Source: Okeania sp. KiyG1 (GTDB lineage: Bacteria; Cyanobacteriota; Cyanobacteriia; Cyanobacteriales; Microcoleaceae). Taken from it: a stretch of DNA of 64,000 nucleotides. Shown here one piece after another: positions 52,275 through 62,822 of this stretch. The position numbers and the translations under genes are program-made. The first letter of the stretch is position 1; each line of letters starts with the position of its first letter. The stretch lies in NCBI RefSeq assembly GCF_014132355.1, contig NZ_BLZO01000087.1:28527-92526 (forward strand), given 5' to 3'. Under the pieces are notes generated by a model. It ran no database searches and had not been told where the DNA came from. It saw only the letters and a list, made by a program, of their open reading frames with translations.

Positions 52275-54701
52275 TTAATGAACTGCCCACTCCTTAGCTA
52301 AAACTCGCAACAGAGCCTTCAGACCAATAATAAAGGGTGGTTCCTCAGTTTCTCCCTTAAAATTAAACACAGCGCTTATCAATTCCCTCTCCGTATTTTG
52401 CCAGAGAGTCTTATTATAAGCAGATTCTGGTTCATCTCCTAGTTTATAACCCTTTAGAGGGAGAATTTCCTCAATATTTAACTTCTTCAAAGATACATGA
52501 AAATCATCTAGAAATGTTCTTAACTGTACTAAATCAGGAATTTTTAACTGCTGAATATTTCCCGCAAACTCCAAGCGCTCTCTCCATTCAATGAGATTGC
52601 CATTAATTTCACAATCTTCTCCCGCAATCAACGGGTCTTTAGTCTTTCTATCCCATCCTGTCAGTTTTGTACGGTTCAACACTAAACCGCAAGCTACCTC
52701 GTCTTCTGGTTTTTGACTCAATCGCGTTTTTTCCAATATATAATCGTCAAATCCTGACCCTTTGTTCAACATCTGACTCAGCAGATTGTTAACTTTTGAA
52801 GAGGGAAGAAACCTACCCCTTTCAGGTAACCAATTTAACAGTCGAGAACCTCTTCCACCGATATAAACAGGAGTAATTTCGCGACTCTGGTACATTCCTT
52901 CTTGTTCGAGAACTCCCAAGATTATCCCCACATAGTAATATAATCCCCCTATACCAATTGCCATCAGTCGGAGCAAACCTTGGAACTTCGGATCGTCTTC
53001 TATGAAATTTCTTTTATTTTTCAGCCAATTTTCACTTTCCAAACGCAGAAATAGATCCAGCTTTTCCCTGAATTTGTCTTCGGTTAATCTATCCCATTCT
53101 CTCTGTTCTAGATTGAATAGCTGCACCAAAAAATTTCGATTCAATTCTAGGAAATCGGATAACAAATGGCGATCGCCTAATAAAACCGAACATTGATGAA
53201 TAAGTTCGTTGTGGTACCAAATCGAAATATCCGAAGTCTCTCTTCCCATATAAATACAAGTCGTTCGGACTAGATCGAAGTCTTCCTTGTCTGCAAAATA
53301 TTGGGCAAAAGCGGCGTTCTTGCTGCGAAAAGATTCTAAATTATCTACTTTTGGACAAATGTATTTAATTCCAGTTTGAACTTTAAGTTCCTCAGTGATA
53401 TCTTGCCAGGTTCTTGCATACTTATTTTTATCGCTGCGAGAAAAAGTTGATGGATAGGAAATACACCACTGAATCTTCTGGATACCGTTTTTGGCAGCGA
53501 TCGCGCTCGTATACAATGCCAAGTTTTTTAGGAATAGTTTGTTGGCGGCGTAATTCTTCCAGTTAAGGTCTGTTTCTATCCAACCTCTGAGCGGTTCAAA
53601 CCTTGTTTGATCGGGAACGTATATCCTGCCATCAATAATTGGGCGTTCTAGGTTTTTATTGCTGTCTGGTTTACCCCTGGTTGTCAGCACACTCGCCAAG
53701 GGTAAAGGTTTGCTACGTGGAATAAAAACTTCTGGGATAAAGTATTCAAACAGCACTGGATTTCGCGTGTCTACCCGTACTTGTGTCACCTTCAGGTGCA
53801 AGCTTTCCATTGACAAAGGTTCGACTGTACGGCTGCTTTTGACATAGACATTAGTGAAAGAAGTCCCGAAGTCTACTCCTACTTTCCACTTATCTGCCAG
53901 CTTAATTTTCTCTGGACTCTTCAGCAGAATCAAACCAATGAAGTTTCTCAAAATATCCTGACACCCAATAAAACTGGGAAATTTTTCTAAGTGAGTTATT
54001 TGATAAGTACCCCCCTTATCCTCAAAAATATGAGGCTCTTTCGCTTTTGGTATATAGACTTGGAAAGTATCGTCTCCAAATTCAGCATCGTAATAAAAAG
54101 CATAATAAGAGCGCCATCCTTCCGCTCTGAAATTAGGCCAGATTTCCAAGACTGGTATTTCGGGCAAAGCGTTTTCCTCTTTTATGGGATAATCTTTAGA
54201 AATCTTATAGTTCTGAGGTTGCCGAGGGTCATCTTTCATCCCTGAAAGAGGCAAATCTAGAGTAACTCGCACTTGGAGTCCATCACTGCTATTTATTTGA
54301 GCTAGCTTGACCTTGGCGATTAACTCTTCTGGGGTAAAATAGTCGAGGAGTATGGGATTAAGCGGTATCAGAGGCGTAATCCTTTGACCCTGGAAAGTTA
54401 ACTTTGTCCCTGGGGGTAGGAAAGCTCCTGGTAGAGCTTCATCTTGGTCTATAAACCGAAATTCATCCAAAAATAAGTCCTTGGACTCCCTCCATTCAAC
54501 ATCTGGCCAAATAATTCTACCATTATGCAAATCTTGTATTTGTAACGAAGCCAAAGTTTGCTTTTGGTGTATCCAAATATCTTGAGGAGGCTTTCCCCAA
54601 GCTAAAGAAATTTCCTGGTCAATTATCAGTAGAGGTTTTGTCGGTGTTTTATCCTGACTGGGAACTAAACGAACCCAAGAAGACTGGGCCTTAACTCTCA
54701 T
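52275..54701 (-). CDS. Large Hsp70/actin-fold ATPase-like protein of unknown function
   Basis: 808 residues. The first 265 are unfamiliar and beta-rich. At about 268 an actin/Hsp70-type phosphate loop appears (KVGVDFGTSFTNVYVKS), then QWCISYPSTFSRSDKNKYAR, a second phosphate-like element CIYMGRETSDISIWY near 490 and an adenosine-like VYIGGRGSRLLNWLPE near 645. These are the spaced motifs of the sugar kinase/Hsp70/actin superfamily, but the protein is no DnaK: it lacks the substrate domain and is much diverged. It is transcribed against the flanking kds genes. Its role in the locus is unknown; complete with ATG start. Confidence 0.65.
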   Translation of the reverse strand: MRVKAQSSWVRLVPSQDKTPTKPLLIIDQEISLAWGKPPQDIWIHQKQTLASLQIQDLHNGRIIWPDVEWRESKDLFLDEFRFIDQDEALPGAFLPPGTKLTFQGQRITPLIPLNPILLDYFTPEELIAKVKLAQINSSDGLQVRVTLDLPLSGMKDDPRQPQNYKISKDYPIKEENALPEIPVLEIWPNFRAEGWRSYYAFYYDAEFGDDTFQVYIPKAKEPHIFEDKGGTYQITHLEKFPSFIGCQDILRNFIGLILLKSPEKIKLADKWKVGVDFGTSFTNVYVKSSRTVEPLSMESLHLKVTQVRVDTRNPVLFEYFIPEVFIPRSKPLPLASVLTTRGKPDSNKNLERPIIDGRIYVPDQTRFEPLRGWIETDLNWKNYAANKLFLKNLALYTSAIAAKNGIQKIQWCISYPSTFSRSDKNKYARTWQDITEELKVQTGIKYICPKVDNLESFRSKNAAFAQYFADKEDFDLVRTTCIYMGRETSDISIWYHNELIHQCSVLLGDRHLLSDFLELNRNFLVQLFNLEQREWDRLTEDKFREKLDLFLRLESENWLKNKRNFIEDDPKFQGLLRLMAIGIGGLYYYVGIILGVLEQEGMYQSREITPVYIGGRGSRLLNWLPERGRFLPSSKVNNLLSQMLNKGSGFDDYILEKTRLSQKPEDEVACGLVLNRTKLTGWDRKTKDPLIAGEDCEINGNLIEWRERLEFAGNIQQLKIPDLVQLRTFLDDFHVSLKKLNIEEILPLKGYKLGDEPESAYNKTLWQNTERELISAVFNFKGETEEPPFIIGLKALLRVLAKEWAVH

Positions 54702-54795
54702 AAGATACCTTTGCTTAATGTCTATAATTGTTAAAAATATCCCTGAACTTTACTTAATATAGGATCGTCGAATAAAAATGTTAGCCATATTGTAG

Positions 54796-54909
54796 TGGAC
54801 TGACACATCTAAAATGGTGCAATAGGCGTAGGTTGGGTTGAGGGACGAAACCCAACAAAAATCTTTCTCCCTTACTCCCTAATACAAAAGTTTTAGCTGT
54901 GTCAGTCTA
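54796..54909. repeat. Inverted-repeat element, GGACTGACACA family
   Basis: Ends TGGACTGACACATCTAAAA and TTTTAGCTGTGTCAGTCTA. It occupies the divergent gap between the ATPase-like gene and kdsA, so it may contribute promoter sequence to either. Confidence 0.8.
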
Positions 54910-54972
54910 GTAGTAAGGTTTTGTTGGGTTTCACTATCGTTCAACCCAACCTACTAGAGTGATAATTGATAA

Positions 54973-56332
<1,360 letters not shown>

Positions 56333-56592
56333 ATTGATTGTGACAATTTCTATAATAGTAATAGTGAAATTGAGCTGAAAACTATTAAAATTCTGACTCC
56401 TGACTCCTGATATAAAATCCGGTTAATACTACTTATTATATAGTTTGGGCAGTAGGGGAGTGGGGGAGTAGGGGAGATTGAAGGCTTGAAGTCTAGATAG
56501 AATTATGAACATATATCATATCACCAGATTCTATATCATCCAAAAATTTCAATAACTATAACGTTGCAGTTAAGAGTCAGACCTCTCATAAT

Positions 56593-56683
56593 CAGGACTT
56601 ACGCAAATTAACTTTTAAAGCACCATTTGTAGGGGCGAATGGTATTCGCCCTCGCTATATTTAGAGTCTCTGCGTAAGTCCTG
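56593..56683. repeat. Inverted-repeat element, CAGGACTTACGCA family, with nested palindrome
   Basis: Ends CAGGACTTACGCA and TGCGTAAGTCCTG. Inside, 56628-56650 is a partial copy of the GTAGGGGCGAATGG palindrome. Confidence 0.8.
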
Positions 56684-56852
56684 ATAATAACTATAACGTT
56701 GCAGTTAAGGGTCAGACCCCTCATTTAGTCTCCAAACCCTCATATAAAATCACGTTAAACACTTAATTGTATATTTGAGGGGGATGAGAAGATAGGGAGA
56801 TGGGGAGATTGGATATTGAAGTCTCCCTTGAGAATTATGAACATATATTATA

Positions 56853-56978
56853 TAGCGCTACTTGAATCGGGAATAGGTATGGAGGAAATGGGGAATAGTA
56901 AACTGTCAAAGGGTTTTTCCTGCGGAAAAGCTCCGCTAACAGGGTTTATAAATATCCTAACCTTAATGCGTAGCGCTA
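56853..56978. mobile_element. 126-bp MITE with TAGCGCTAC ends and TA target duplication
   Basis: Terminal inverted repeats TAGCGCTAC and GTAGCGCTA, flanked by TA on both sides (56851-56852, 56979-56980). The paralogous segment at 56513-56540 shows the same flanks without the element (acatatatca followed by tatcaccag), an empty site. Confidence 0.85.
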
Positions 56979-57178
56979 TATCACCAGATTCTATATTATC
57001 CAAAAATTTCAATAACTATAACGTTGCAGTTCAGGGTTAGACCCCTCATAATAACTATAACGTTGCAGTTCAGGGTTAGACCCCTCATTTGGTCTCCAAA
57101 CCCTCATATAAAATCAGGTTAAACACTTGATTATATAAGGATTTACGCAAAGACACTATATATAGCGTATGGCAAATA

Positions 57179-57211
57179 GGGCGATCGCTTAAAATTTTAT
57201 AGCGATCGCCC
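57179..57211. repeat. HIP1-based palindrome
   Basis: GGGCGATCGCT and AGCGATCGCCC flank taaaattttat. It could form a hairpin, but no gene ends nearby. Confidence 0.7.
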
Positions 57212-57301
57212 AACCTTGTTAGTTCTAAACAATCTATAAAAACTTAAATAACTGTCATTTTAATTGTAGGATATTTAAGTTCAGATACTAGATATTCAGA
57301 T

Positions 57302-57413
57302 CAGGACTTACGCACGGACACTAAATCAAGTGAGGGCAAATGCTATTTGCTACGCACAACTACGTTAACGCCCCTACATATGTTGTTTTCAAGGTGAATT
57401 TGCCTAAGTCCTG
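57302..57413. repeat. Inverted-repeat element, CAGGACTTACGCA family
   Basis: Ends CAGGACTTACGCA and TGCCTAAGTCCTG. The inside holds a diverged relative of the 28-bp palindrome (gaggg ... cgcccctac). Confidence 0.7.
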
Positions 57414-57502
57414 ATTATATAACCGGATTCTATATGACTCCTGACTCCTAGCTACCACGAACAATATTACAACTTAAATAAGATTGCTATAGGTGAAAAT
57501 TA

Positions 57503-58180
57503 ATGATTAATGTTTACATCGGTTATGACTATCGTGAGGCAGTGGCTTTTAGTGTATTAGCTCATAGCATTAATGTTAGGGCGTCGCAACCTGTTAGTAT
57601 TGCGCCATTGATGTTGTCTCAACTTCAAGGGTTGTTGACTAGGGAACGTCATCCTTTACAGTCTACGGATTTTTCTTTTTCCCGGTTTCTGACTCCTTAT
57701 TTGTCGGAATACAAGGGTTGGTCTGTGTTTATGGATTCTGATATGATTGTGTTGGATGATATTACTAAGTTATGGGATTTACGGGATGAGCGTTATGCGG
57801 TAATGGTGGTTAAGCATGATTATGAGGTGAAGGATAAGGAGAAGTTTTTAGGAGAACCTCAAACTCCTTATCCGAAAAAGAATTGGTCAAGTATGATTTT
57901 GTTTAATAATGAAAAATGTAGAGCGTTAACTCCTGAATATGTGAATACTGCTTCTGGGTTGGAGTTACATCAGTTTAAGTGGTTGGAAAGTGAGGAGTTA
58001 ATTGGGGAGTTGCCCCCTATTTGGAATCATTTGGTGGGAGAATATGAGCCTAACCCAGATGCTAGTTTAGTTCATCATACTCTGGGTGGACCTTATTTTA
58101 AAGAGTTACAAGATTGTGAGTTTGGTGATGAGTGGAGGGCTGAGTTGGAAGGTATGTTATATTGTGAGCAGAGAAATTGA
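57503..58180 (+). CDS. GT8-like glycosyltransferase
   Basis: 225 residues. Starts INVYIGYDYREAVAFSVLAH, typical of a GT-A enzyme group related to GT8. SFSRFLTPYLSEYKGWSVFM leads into the metal site MDSDMIVLDDI. NWSSMILFNNEKCR and IWNHLVGEYEPNPDASLVHH, then TLGGPYF, complete the conserved blocks. It would transfer a hexose from a nucleotide sugar. Standing alone after the kds genes, it may use the Kdo-bearing glycan as acceptor, which is inference. A 1.2-kb repeat-rich gap separates it from kdsC. Confidence 0.8.
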   Translation: MINVYIGYDYREAVAFSVLAHSINVRASQPVSIAPLMLSQLQGLLTRERHPLQSTDFSFSRFLTPYLSEYKGWSVFMDSDMIVLDDITKLWDLRDERYAVMVVKHDYEVKDKEKFLGEPQTPYPKKNWSSMILFNNEKCRALTPEYVNTASGLELHQFKWLESEELIGELPPIWNHLVGEYEPNPDASLVHHTLGGPYFKELQDCEFGDEWRAELEGMLYCEQRN

Positions 58181-58270
58181 AAGTCATAAAACCTTTGCAG
58201 TGCGGGCATTTTGCCCGCGACAAACCCACCAGCTATCGCTTCTGTTATATCTATAAAAGATTTTGATTGA

Positions 58271-58539
58271 GAATCTTTTTCCTTAAGCGAAAATTCCGAA
58301 TTTATCGAAATTATTGATAAAGCAAAGCAAGAATTTAGGGTGCATCTCAATGCGTGAATAAAGCCAAAAATTTATCGCTCTTAGGCAACAGGCAACAGCT
58401 CATCTGGCAACAGGGAATAGGGAATAGGGAATAGGGAATATATAGGAAAAAAGTATTTTTGCAAATATGAGATGCACCCAGAATTTAAAATCGTAAGCGA
58501 GTCTCTGTAGCTGAGATGAAACAGGAAATATGGAGGTAA
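58271..58539 (+). pseudogene. Antitoxin-like small gene split by a MITE
   Basis: Without the element the frame reads ESFSLSENSEFIEIIDKAKQ, then EFK and, one base out of frame, KRVSVAEMKQEIWR and stop. This resembles the C-terminus of short antitoxins (residues before a final E-E-M-K). No start remains. The upstream 58190-58230 region has a palindrome cgggcattttgcccg. Confidence 0.35.
58338..58479. mobile_element. 142-bp MITE with GGGTGCATCTCA ends and 8-bp target duplication
   Basis: Ends GGGTGCATCTCA and TGAGATGCACCC; AGAATTTA is duplicated exactly on both sides (58330-58337, 58480-58487). Inside are GGGAATA heptamers (about 58410-58441). An 8-bp duplication fits several IS families, so the source transposase cannot be named. 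Confidence 0.9.
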
Positions 58540-58565
58540 TTAACTGTTAAATTTAAGTCGTTGGA

Positions 58566-58627
58566 AACCGGGTTTGTGGGAGATAAATATTAGTATGGTA
58601 AGACATTTAATACAAGCCCGGTTTTTC
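58566..58627. repeat. Interspersed palindrome (AAACCGGGTTTGT / ACAAGCCCGGTTT)
   Basis: Inverted arms AAACCGGGTTTGT and ACAAGCCCGGTTT flank a stretch whose word gataaatattagtat also occurs near 33463. It may double as a terminator for the minus-strand gene to the right; uncertain. Confidence 0.5.
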
Positions 58628-58673
58628 TACTTTTTTACTTTACAGAAAATTTAAGTTTTTTCTTGCTTTTAAT

Positions 58674-58725
58674 CCTTCTTCCTTCTTCCTTCTTCCTTCT
58701 TCCTTCTTCCTTCTTCCTTCTTCCT
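58674..58725. repeat. CCTTCTT heptamer repeat
   Basis: About seven tandem CCTTCTT units end at the stop codon of the gene ending at 58725. Confidence 0.9.
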
Positions 58726-60236
58726 TAAACTTGTATTTTTTGCTTAATTTCTTGAAGTCGAAAATCTGCTCTTTTTAACCTTTCTTCAACCTTAGTTAAC
58801 ACTATTCCATTACTACCAGACACATTAGACTGATGTCGAATTGATATATATCCTATTGAAGCACGTTTTTCATTTGCCAAGACTGCTTCTAAACCTATAT
58901 CTACTACCTGTGGCAACTCACTTATAGACAAATTAGTCTCAAAACCACAATTTTTTGCTACTGATGCTTCAGGATAACTTTTTATTACATCAGGTCTAGG
59001 AACATTCATTTCTAACTTTTGCAGAACTTTTCCTTCACTAATTATCTCAATAGCAACTACTGGAGAATTTTTACCAAATACCCAACCTGCAATATTAAGT
59101 TTGCCCTGATTAGAAGATTTTCCTCTTTTTGGTCTATCTAGACTATTTGCTAATAATAAATCTGACTCTTTTAGAGATTTAATAACATTTAAAACTTCTA
59201 TTTCTACCACTTTGGGTTGCTCCTCAATTCCTGTTGTTTCTAAATCTTGTTTTAACCTAGAAATTTCAGCCTTTGCTTTTTCCAATTCTGTTTGTTGTTC
59301 ATACTGTCGCTGCACATATTTTCGTGAATTAAAAAGCCTTTCTAAGAAATATCGCAACTCTTTTTTACCCTGTTTATATTGAACACCTAATTTTTCCTGT
59401 GCTAGCTCTCGTTGCATCTCTGAATTAATAGCTTGCTCTAAGTTTTCCATACTAAAAAAACTTTTGATTTTCCGATATTCTTCGTTTTCTTCTGGGGTAA
59501 AATTCTGCTCCTGTCGTAATAAATGACCAGGTTGATTTCCATGATAGATAAAAAACCTTAATCCCAGGTAAGCTGAGTAATAACTAGCTGCTGCAATTTT
59601 GTTTGAAGTAGCATATTTTTTACCTTTACATAATTTAAGAAAGTGGTCTAAAAAATAAGGACCGCCATGGTTATAATATTTCCAGAAAACTCCAGGATTT
59701 TTCTTGATTTCTTGATAATTTTCTAATACTAAAGGCGAGCAAGTTACTGTTGTAAAACCATATTTTTGAAACACCTGATGGAGTCCTTTTGATATATCGT
59801 AAGGATGCAAAGATACAGTAATAGGTTGAAATTCTTCTGGTAAATCTTTAAGCAATTGAGCATATTCATCATACCATTCATCCACTGGGCGGCCAGGGTT
59901 TAAATGGGAAGGAAAAGCTATTGTACCTTGAGGTTCAGTATTATCAAAATCTGATAAATATTCATCTGCCAGATAGATAAAAGGTGCGCCAAAGTTGTAA
60001 ATATTTTCTGGACTAATTTTATAGAGGTTAATATTAAATTGTCTGACTTCTTCATTCCAGACCCAATAGTCAAATAGAAACTCATTAAAGTGTTCGTCGT
60101 CTAGTTTGTACAGGTTATTTAAACCATGTGCTATTAGTATGGGTAGGGGTTTCTTCAAAGGATAACCACAGTAATCTTTAATAATTTTTGAATGACCATA
60201 AAATATATTCAGTTTAGATATTTCTTTAATTTTCAT
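58725..60236 (-). CDS. Unknown protein with coiled coil and C-terminal divergent GWV module
   Basis: 503 residues. The first 300 are not recognised; they contain ILIAHGLNNLYKLDDEHFNE, TVSLHPYDISKGLHQVFQKY and YNHGGPYFLDHFLKLC, suggesting an alpha/beta enzyme with several conserved His and Asp. A coiled coil lies at about 300-345. A divergent module follows (about 385-470; NIAGWVFGKNSPVVAIEI, NVPRPDVIKSYPEA, NCGFETNLSISELP) like that of the sulfotransferase at 7286. The module suggests it acts on the same glycan. ATG start at 60236; the gap 60237-60720 shows no gene. Confidence 0.65.
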   Translation of the reverse strand: MKIKEISKLNIFYGHSKIIKDYCGYPLKKPLPILIAHGLNNLYKLDDEHFNEFLFDYWVWNEEVRQFNINLYKISPENIYNFGAPFIYLADEYLSDFDNTEPQGTIAFPSHLNPGRPVDEWYDEYAQLLKDLPEEFQPITVSLHPYDISKGLHQVFQKYGFTTVTCSPLVLENYQEIKKNPGVFWKYYNHGGPYFLDHFLKLCKGKKYATSNKIAAASYYSAYLGLRFFIYHGNQPGHLLRQEQNFTPEENEEYRKIKSFFSMENLEQAINSEMQRELAQEKLGVQYKQGKKELRYFLERLFNSRKYVQRQYEQQTELEKAKAEISRLKQDLETTGIEEQPKVVEIEVLNVIKSLKESDLLLANSLDRPKRGKSSNQGKLNIAGWVFGKNSPVVAIEIISEGKVLQKLEMNVPRPDVIKSYPEASVAKNCGFETNLSISELPQVVDIGLEAVLANEKRASIGYISIRHQSNVSGSNGIVLTKVEERLKRADFRLQEIKQKIQV

Positions 60237-60720
60237 TATTTGCTGACTTCCGATAATTAACTTAGAAAAAATTGTTAAGTAACTAGGCTATTTCTGTTAT
60301 CAATAATATTAATTACTTAACTTAATTTGACCAAAAAAGAGGGTCTCAAGCCTCCCCTTTCAAGGGGATGAAAAAAGATAAACTTCAGTATTTCAAGCAT
60401 CTTGCTTCAGTAGGAGGTACTGATAACTGGTAACTGTTAACGCAGTTACGACCTTATGGGGCTAACTGATAACTGAAATTACCGCAATAGTTAGGTCTAA
60501 AACCCCAAATTTTAAGGCGAAATGTTTTGGGATTGAAGAATTAAATACCTGTCACCAAAAAACTTATAACTTCTGACTTCTGAGTTCGTTAAAGCGTGAA
60601 ATACACTTTGATTTTTCTTGTTATTCTTAACTATTTATCAATTATTTATGCTTGACTTCACAACTACATTTATTTGATATTGAGCATATTTTTTCATAAT
60701 TCTCTAATACCTAATAAATA

Positions 60721-60851
60721 CTGGACTGACACAGCTAATAAATGTACATATTTGTTATTGGGGTGGGGACGGGTTAATCTGAGAATTTGCAACACCATTA
60801 ATTTAACGCGGAACCCACCCCTACTATTACACTATCTTGACTGTGTCAGTA
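60721..60851. repeat. Inverted-repeat element, GGACTGACACA family
   Basis: Ends CTGGACTGACACAGCTAA and GACTGTGTCAGTATAC; third copy of this family. Confidence 0.75.
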
Positions 60852-60895
60852 TACTAAAATTTTGATATTAATTATTATCAGGTATTTATTCACTA

Positions 60896-62287
60896 TTAAC
60901 AAGAAGGTACTAAATAACCTTCTCTACAGAGAGGAAAATTTAATTTACTCCTTTGAATTATCTCAGCACCTTTTTGAAATGCACGTTCCACATCAGCACA
61001 CCATAACAAATCATCAACAGCAATAATACCTTGACAGTGGGCAACAGTTTCTATATCTTTGAGGCAAGCATCATAGGTATGCAAACCATCCACAAATGCA
61101 AAACATAACTCTCTATTTTTAACCAGAGCGATCGCCTTTTCATCTAGGGAAGATAGCCGAATAATATCCACAACATCTTTGTATGGTTCGATATTCTTTA
61201 AGAAAGTCTCGTACTCCCCTCCTTTACAATTTTGTGTTCCTAACTCCCAAGGGTCTAAAGCAATAAGTCTCCTATCATATTTCTGAGCAACTTCAGCTAA
61301 TAGTTTGCTAGTTTCTCCTCGAAAACAACCTATTTCTATTAAATCTCCAGACCATCCTTTGATACAATATTCTGCTACTTGAGCTATTCTTTTTCTCTGA
61401 TTTATGCTTCCTTTTAAATGAGGTTTGGCATCTAGACTTTCGGACTGAATAGTTGGTAATAATATATGGATTAAATGTTTAGTTACATGAGCAGTATAAA
61501 CAGCTTTTATTTTTTCTAAATCTGAACCAATTCCTTCTAATTGTCCTCTAGCATTTGCTAGTTTCATTGTCAGTCTATCGACAGTAGCATTACTCTTTTT
61601 GAGTTGCTCTTGAGTCTGATGAAGTTGCTTTTTTGTTTCTTCAAATTCTGTACTAACTTTTGGGTCTATTTCTGAGTGCTTTACCTCTCCTTTTTCTTTA
61701 ATTTGATATAGTTGAAACTGAGATTCTTCTAGCTCTCCCATCACCTGATCTAACTGAGAATATGTTCGATCTAATTCCTCTTTAGTCTCGTACAACTGAG
61801 ATTTAGTTTCCTGCAACTCCTTCTTGAGTTCCAACTCTGACCCCGACTGTTTCTGTGCTAATTCTGCCTTAACTTGCTCCAACTCTTCCTGCTTCTGCTG
61901 CAACTTCTCCTGTGACTCCTCCAAAGTCCCCGTCGTCTTTTCCATCTGAGATTGATACTCTTCCAAAACCCCCATAGTTTCACCTAACTGCGACTGGGAC
62001 TGCTCCAATAACTGCTCAGTTTCCTGCAACTTGGACTTAGTTTCCTCTAACTCCTGCTCAACTTCCCCATTAGACTCCGACTGCTGTTGCTCCCCCTTTT
62101 CCTTCAGTTGATGTAACTCAAAGTGGGTTTGCTCCAACTCCCCCAATACCTCATCTAACTGAGATTGCGATCGCTCCAACTCTTCTCTAACATCATGCAA
62201 CTCGGATTTAGTTTTGTCCAACTCTTGCTGAGTTTGTTGCCATTTAGTCTTAGCTTCTTCTAGTTCTTTTTCTATTGTTGCTGCCAT
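60896..62287 (-). CDS. Coiled-coil / SAM methyltransferase
   Basis: 463 residues. Residues 1-250 are a heptad coiled coil rich in Gln and Glu (QQTQQELDKTKSELHDVREE). Residues 265-463 form a methyltransferase of the Methyltransf_24 or macrocin-O-methyltransferase-like type: GDLIEIGCFRGETSKLLAEV near 312, IALDPWELGTQN, and FAFVDGLHTYDACLKDIETV near 395, then GIIAVDDLLW. The metal-like D-x-H-x-Y-x-x-C block fits this group. It may be tethered by its coil to other coiled-coil or TPR proteins of the locus. ATG start. Confidence 0.83.
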   Translation of the reverse strand: MAATIEKELEEAKTKWQQTQQELDKTKSELHDVREELERSQSQLDEVLGELEQTHFELHQLKEKGEQQQSESNGEVEQELEETKSKLQETEQLLEQSQSQLGETMGVLEEYQSQMEKTTGTLEESQEKLQQKQEELEQVKAELAQKQSGSELELKKELQETKSQLYETKEELDRTYSQLDQVMGELEESQFQLYQIKEKGEVKHSEIDPKVSTEFEETKKQLHQTQEQLKKSNATVDRLTMKLANARGQLEGIGSDLEKIKAVYTAHVTKHLIHILLPTIQSESLDAKPHLKGSINQRKRIAQVAEYCIKGWSGDLIEIGCFRGETSKLLAEVAQKYDRRLIALDPWELGTQNCKGGEYETFLKNIEPYKDVVDIIRLSSLDEKAIALVKNRELCFAFVDGLHTYDACLKDIETVAHCQGIIAVDDLLWCADVERAFQKGAEIIQRSKLNFPLCREGYLVPSC

Positions 62288-62563
62288 TAATTTATTTTCC
62301 CCTTAATTTCTTCAGTAATATTACCAAGGCTTCGATAAAATCAAATTCTAAAAATTATTTAACTATACTTAGTAAGTAACTTTATCCTACCTCTATTTGT
62401 TCCAAATATTCCTAATTTTTCACAAAAATTATGACTTTAATTTCTTCTATTGAATATTTATGTAGTATTTTTGCTCATTTTTTATTTGTCTAATTTTATT
62501 TGATTAAATCTGTCTTCTACCAATTTATTTCGTAAGCATTCAGCAGTCATAATTCAGCTATCA

Positions 62564-62660
62564 GCTATCAGTTATCAGTTATCAGTTATCAGTTATCAGT
62601 TATTAACTTATTATCAGTTATTAACTTATTATCAGTTATCAGTTATTAACTTATTATCTG
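62564..62660. repeat. AGTTATC-type heptamer array
   Basis: Consecutive TATCAGT heptamers with a longer unit including taacttattatcagt. The rest of the 62288-62822 gap holds palindromes around gcattccgca and gtccgcaggaaatgc (62690-62820) and no gene. Confidence 0.85.
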
Positions 62661-62822
62661 AGAAGGAGAATTCAAAATTATGTTTATGCAGCATTCCGCA
62701 CCTAAAGAAAAAGGTAACAAGCTAAACTTAGTAAGTCCTGTATGTTCATGCATCTGTTTGGGGACCATTCCGTAGGAAATGCTAATAGCTGTTTGCGCAG
62801 CAGTCCGCAGGAAATGCTTACT

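Larger units (their letters stand above)
56506..57130. repeat. Imperfect direct repeats (ataactataacgttgcagtt units)
   Basis: The segment attatgaacatatat ... caataactataacgttgcag is present at 56506-56592 and again, interrupted, at 56832-57030. The unit ataactataacgttgcagtt with cagacccctcat recurs at 56690, 57010 and 57052. The whole 56333-57502 gap carries no gene; a 74-codon frame at 56816 crosses repeats and is not real. Confidence 0.75.

Noticed and set aside
56816-57040. A 74-codon frame in the kdsC-GT8-like gap
   Set aside because: It crosses a MITE and direct repeats and has no protein-like features.
57179-57211. Terminator
   Set aside because: A HIP1 palindrome with no gene end nearby and no T tail.
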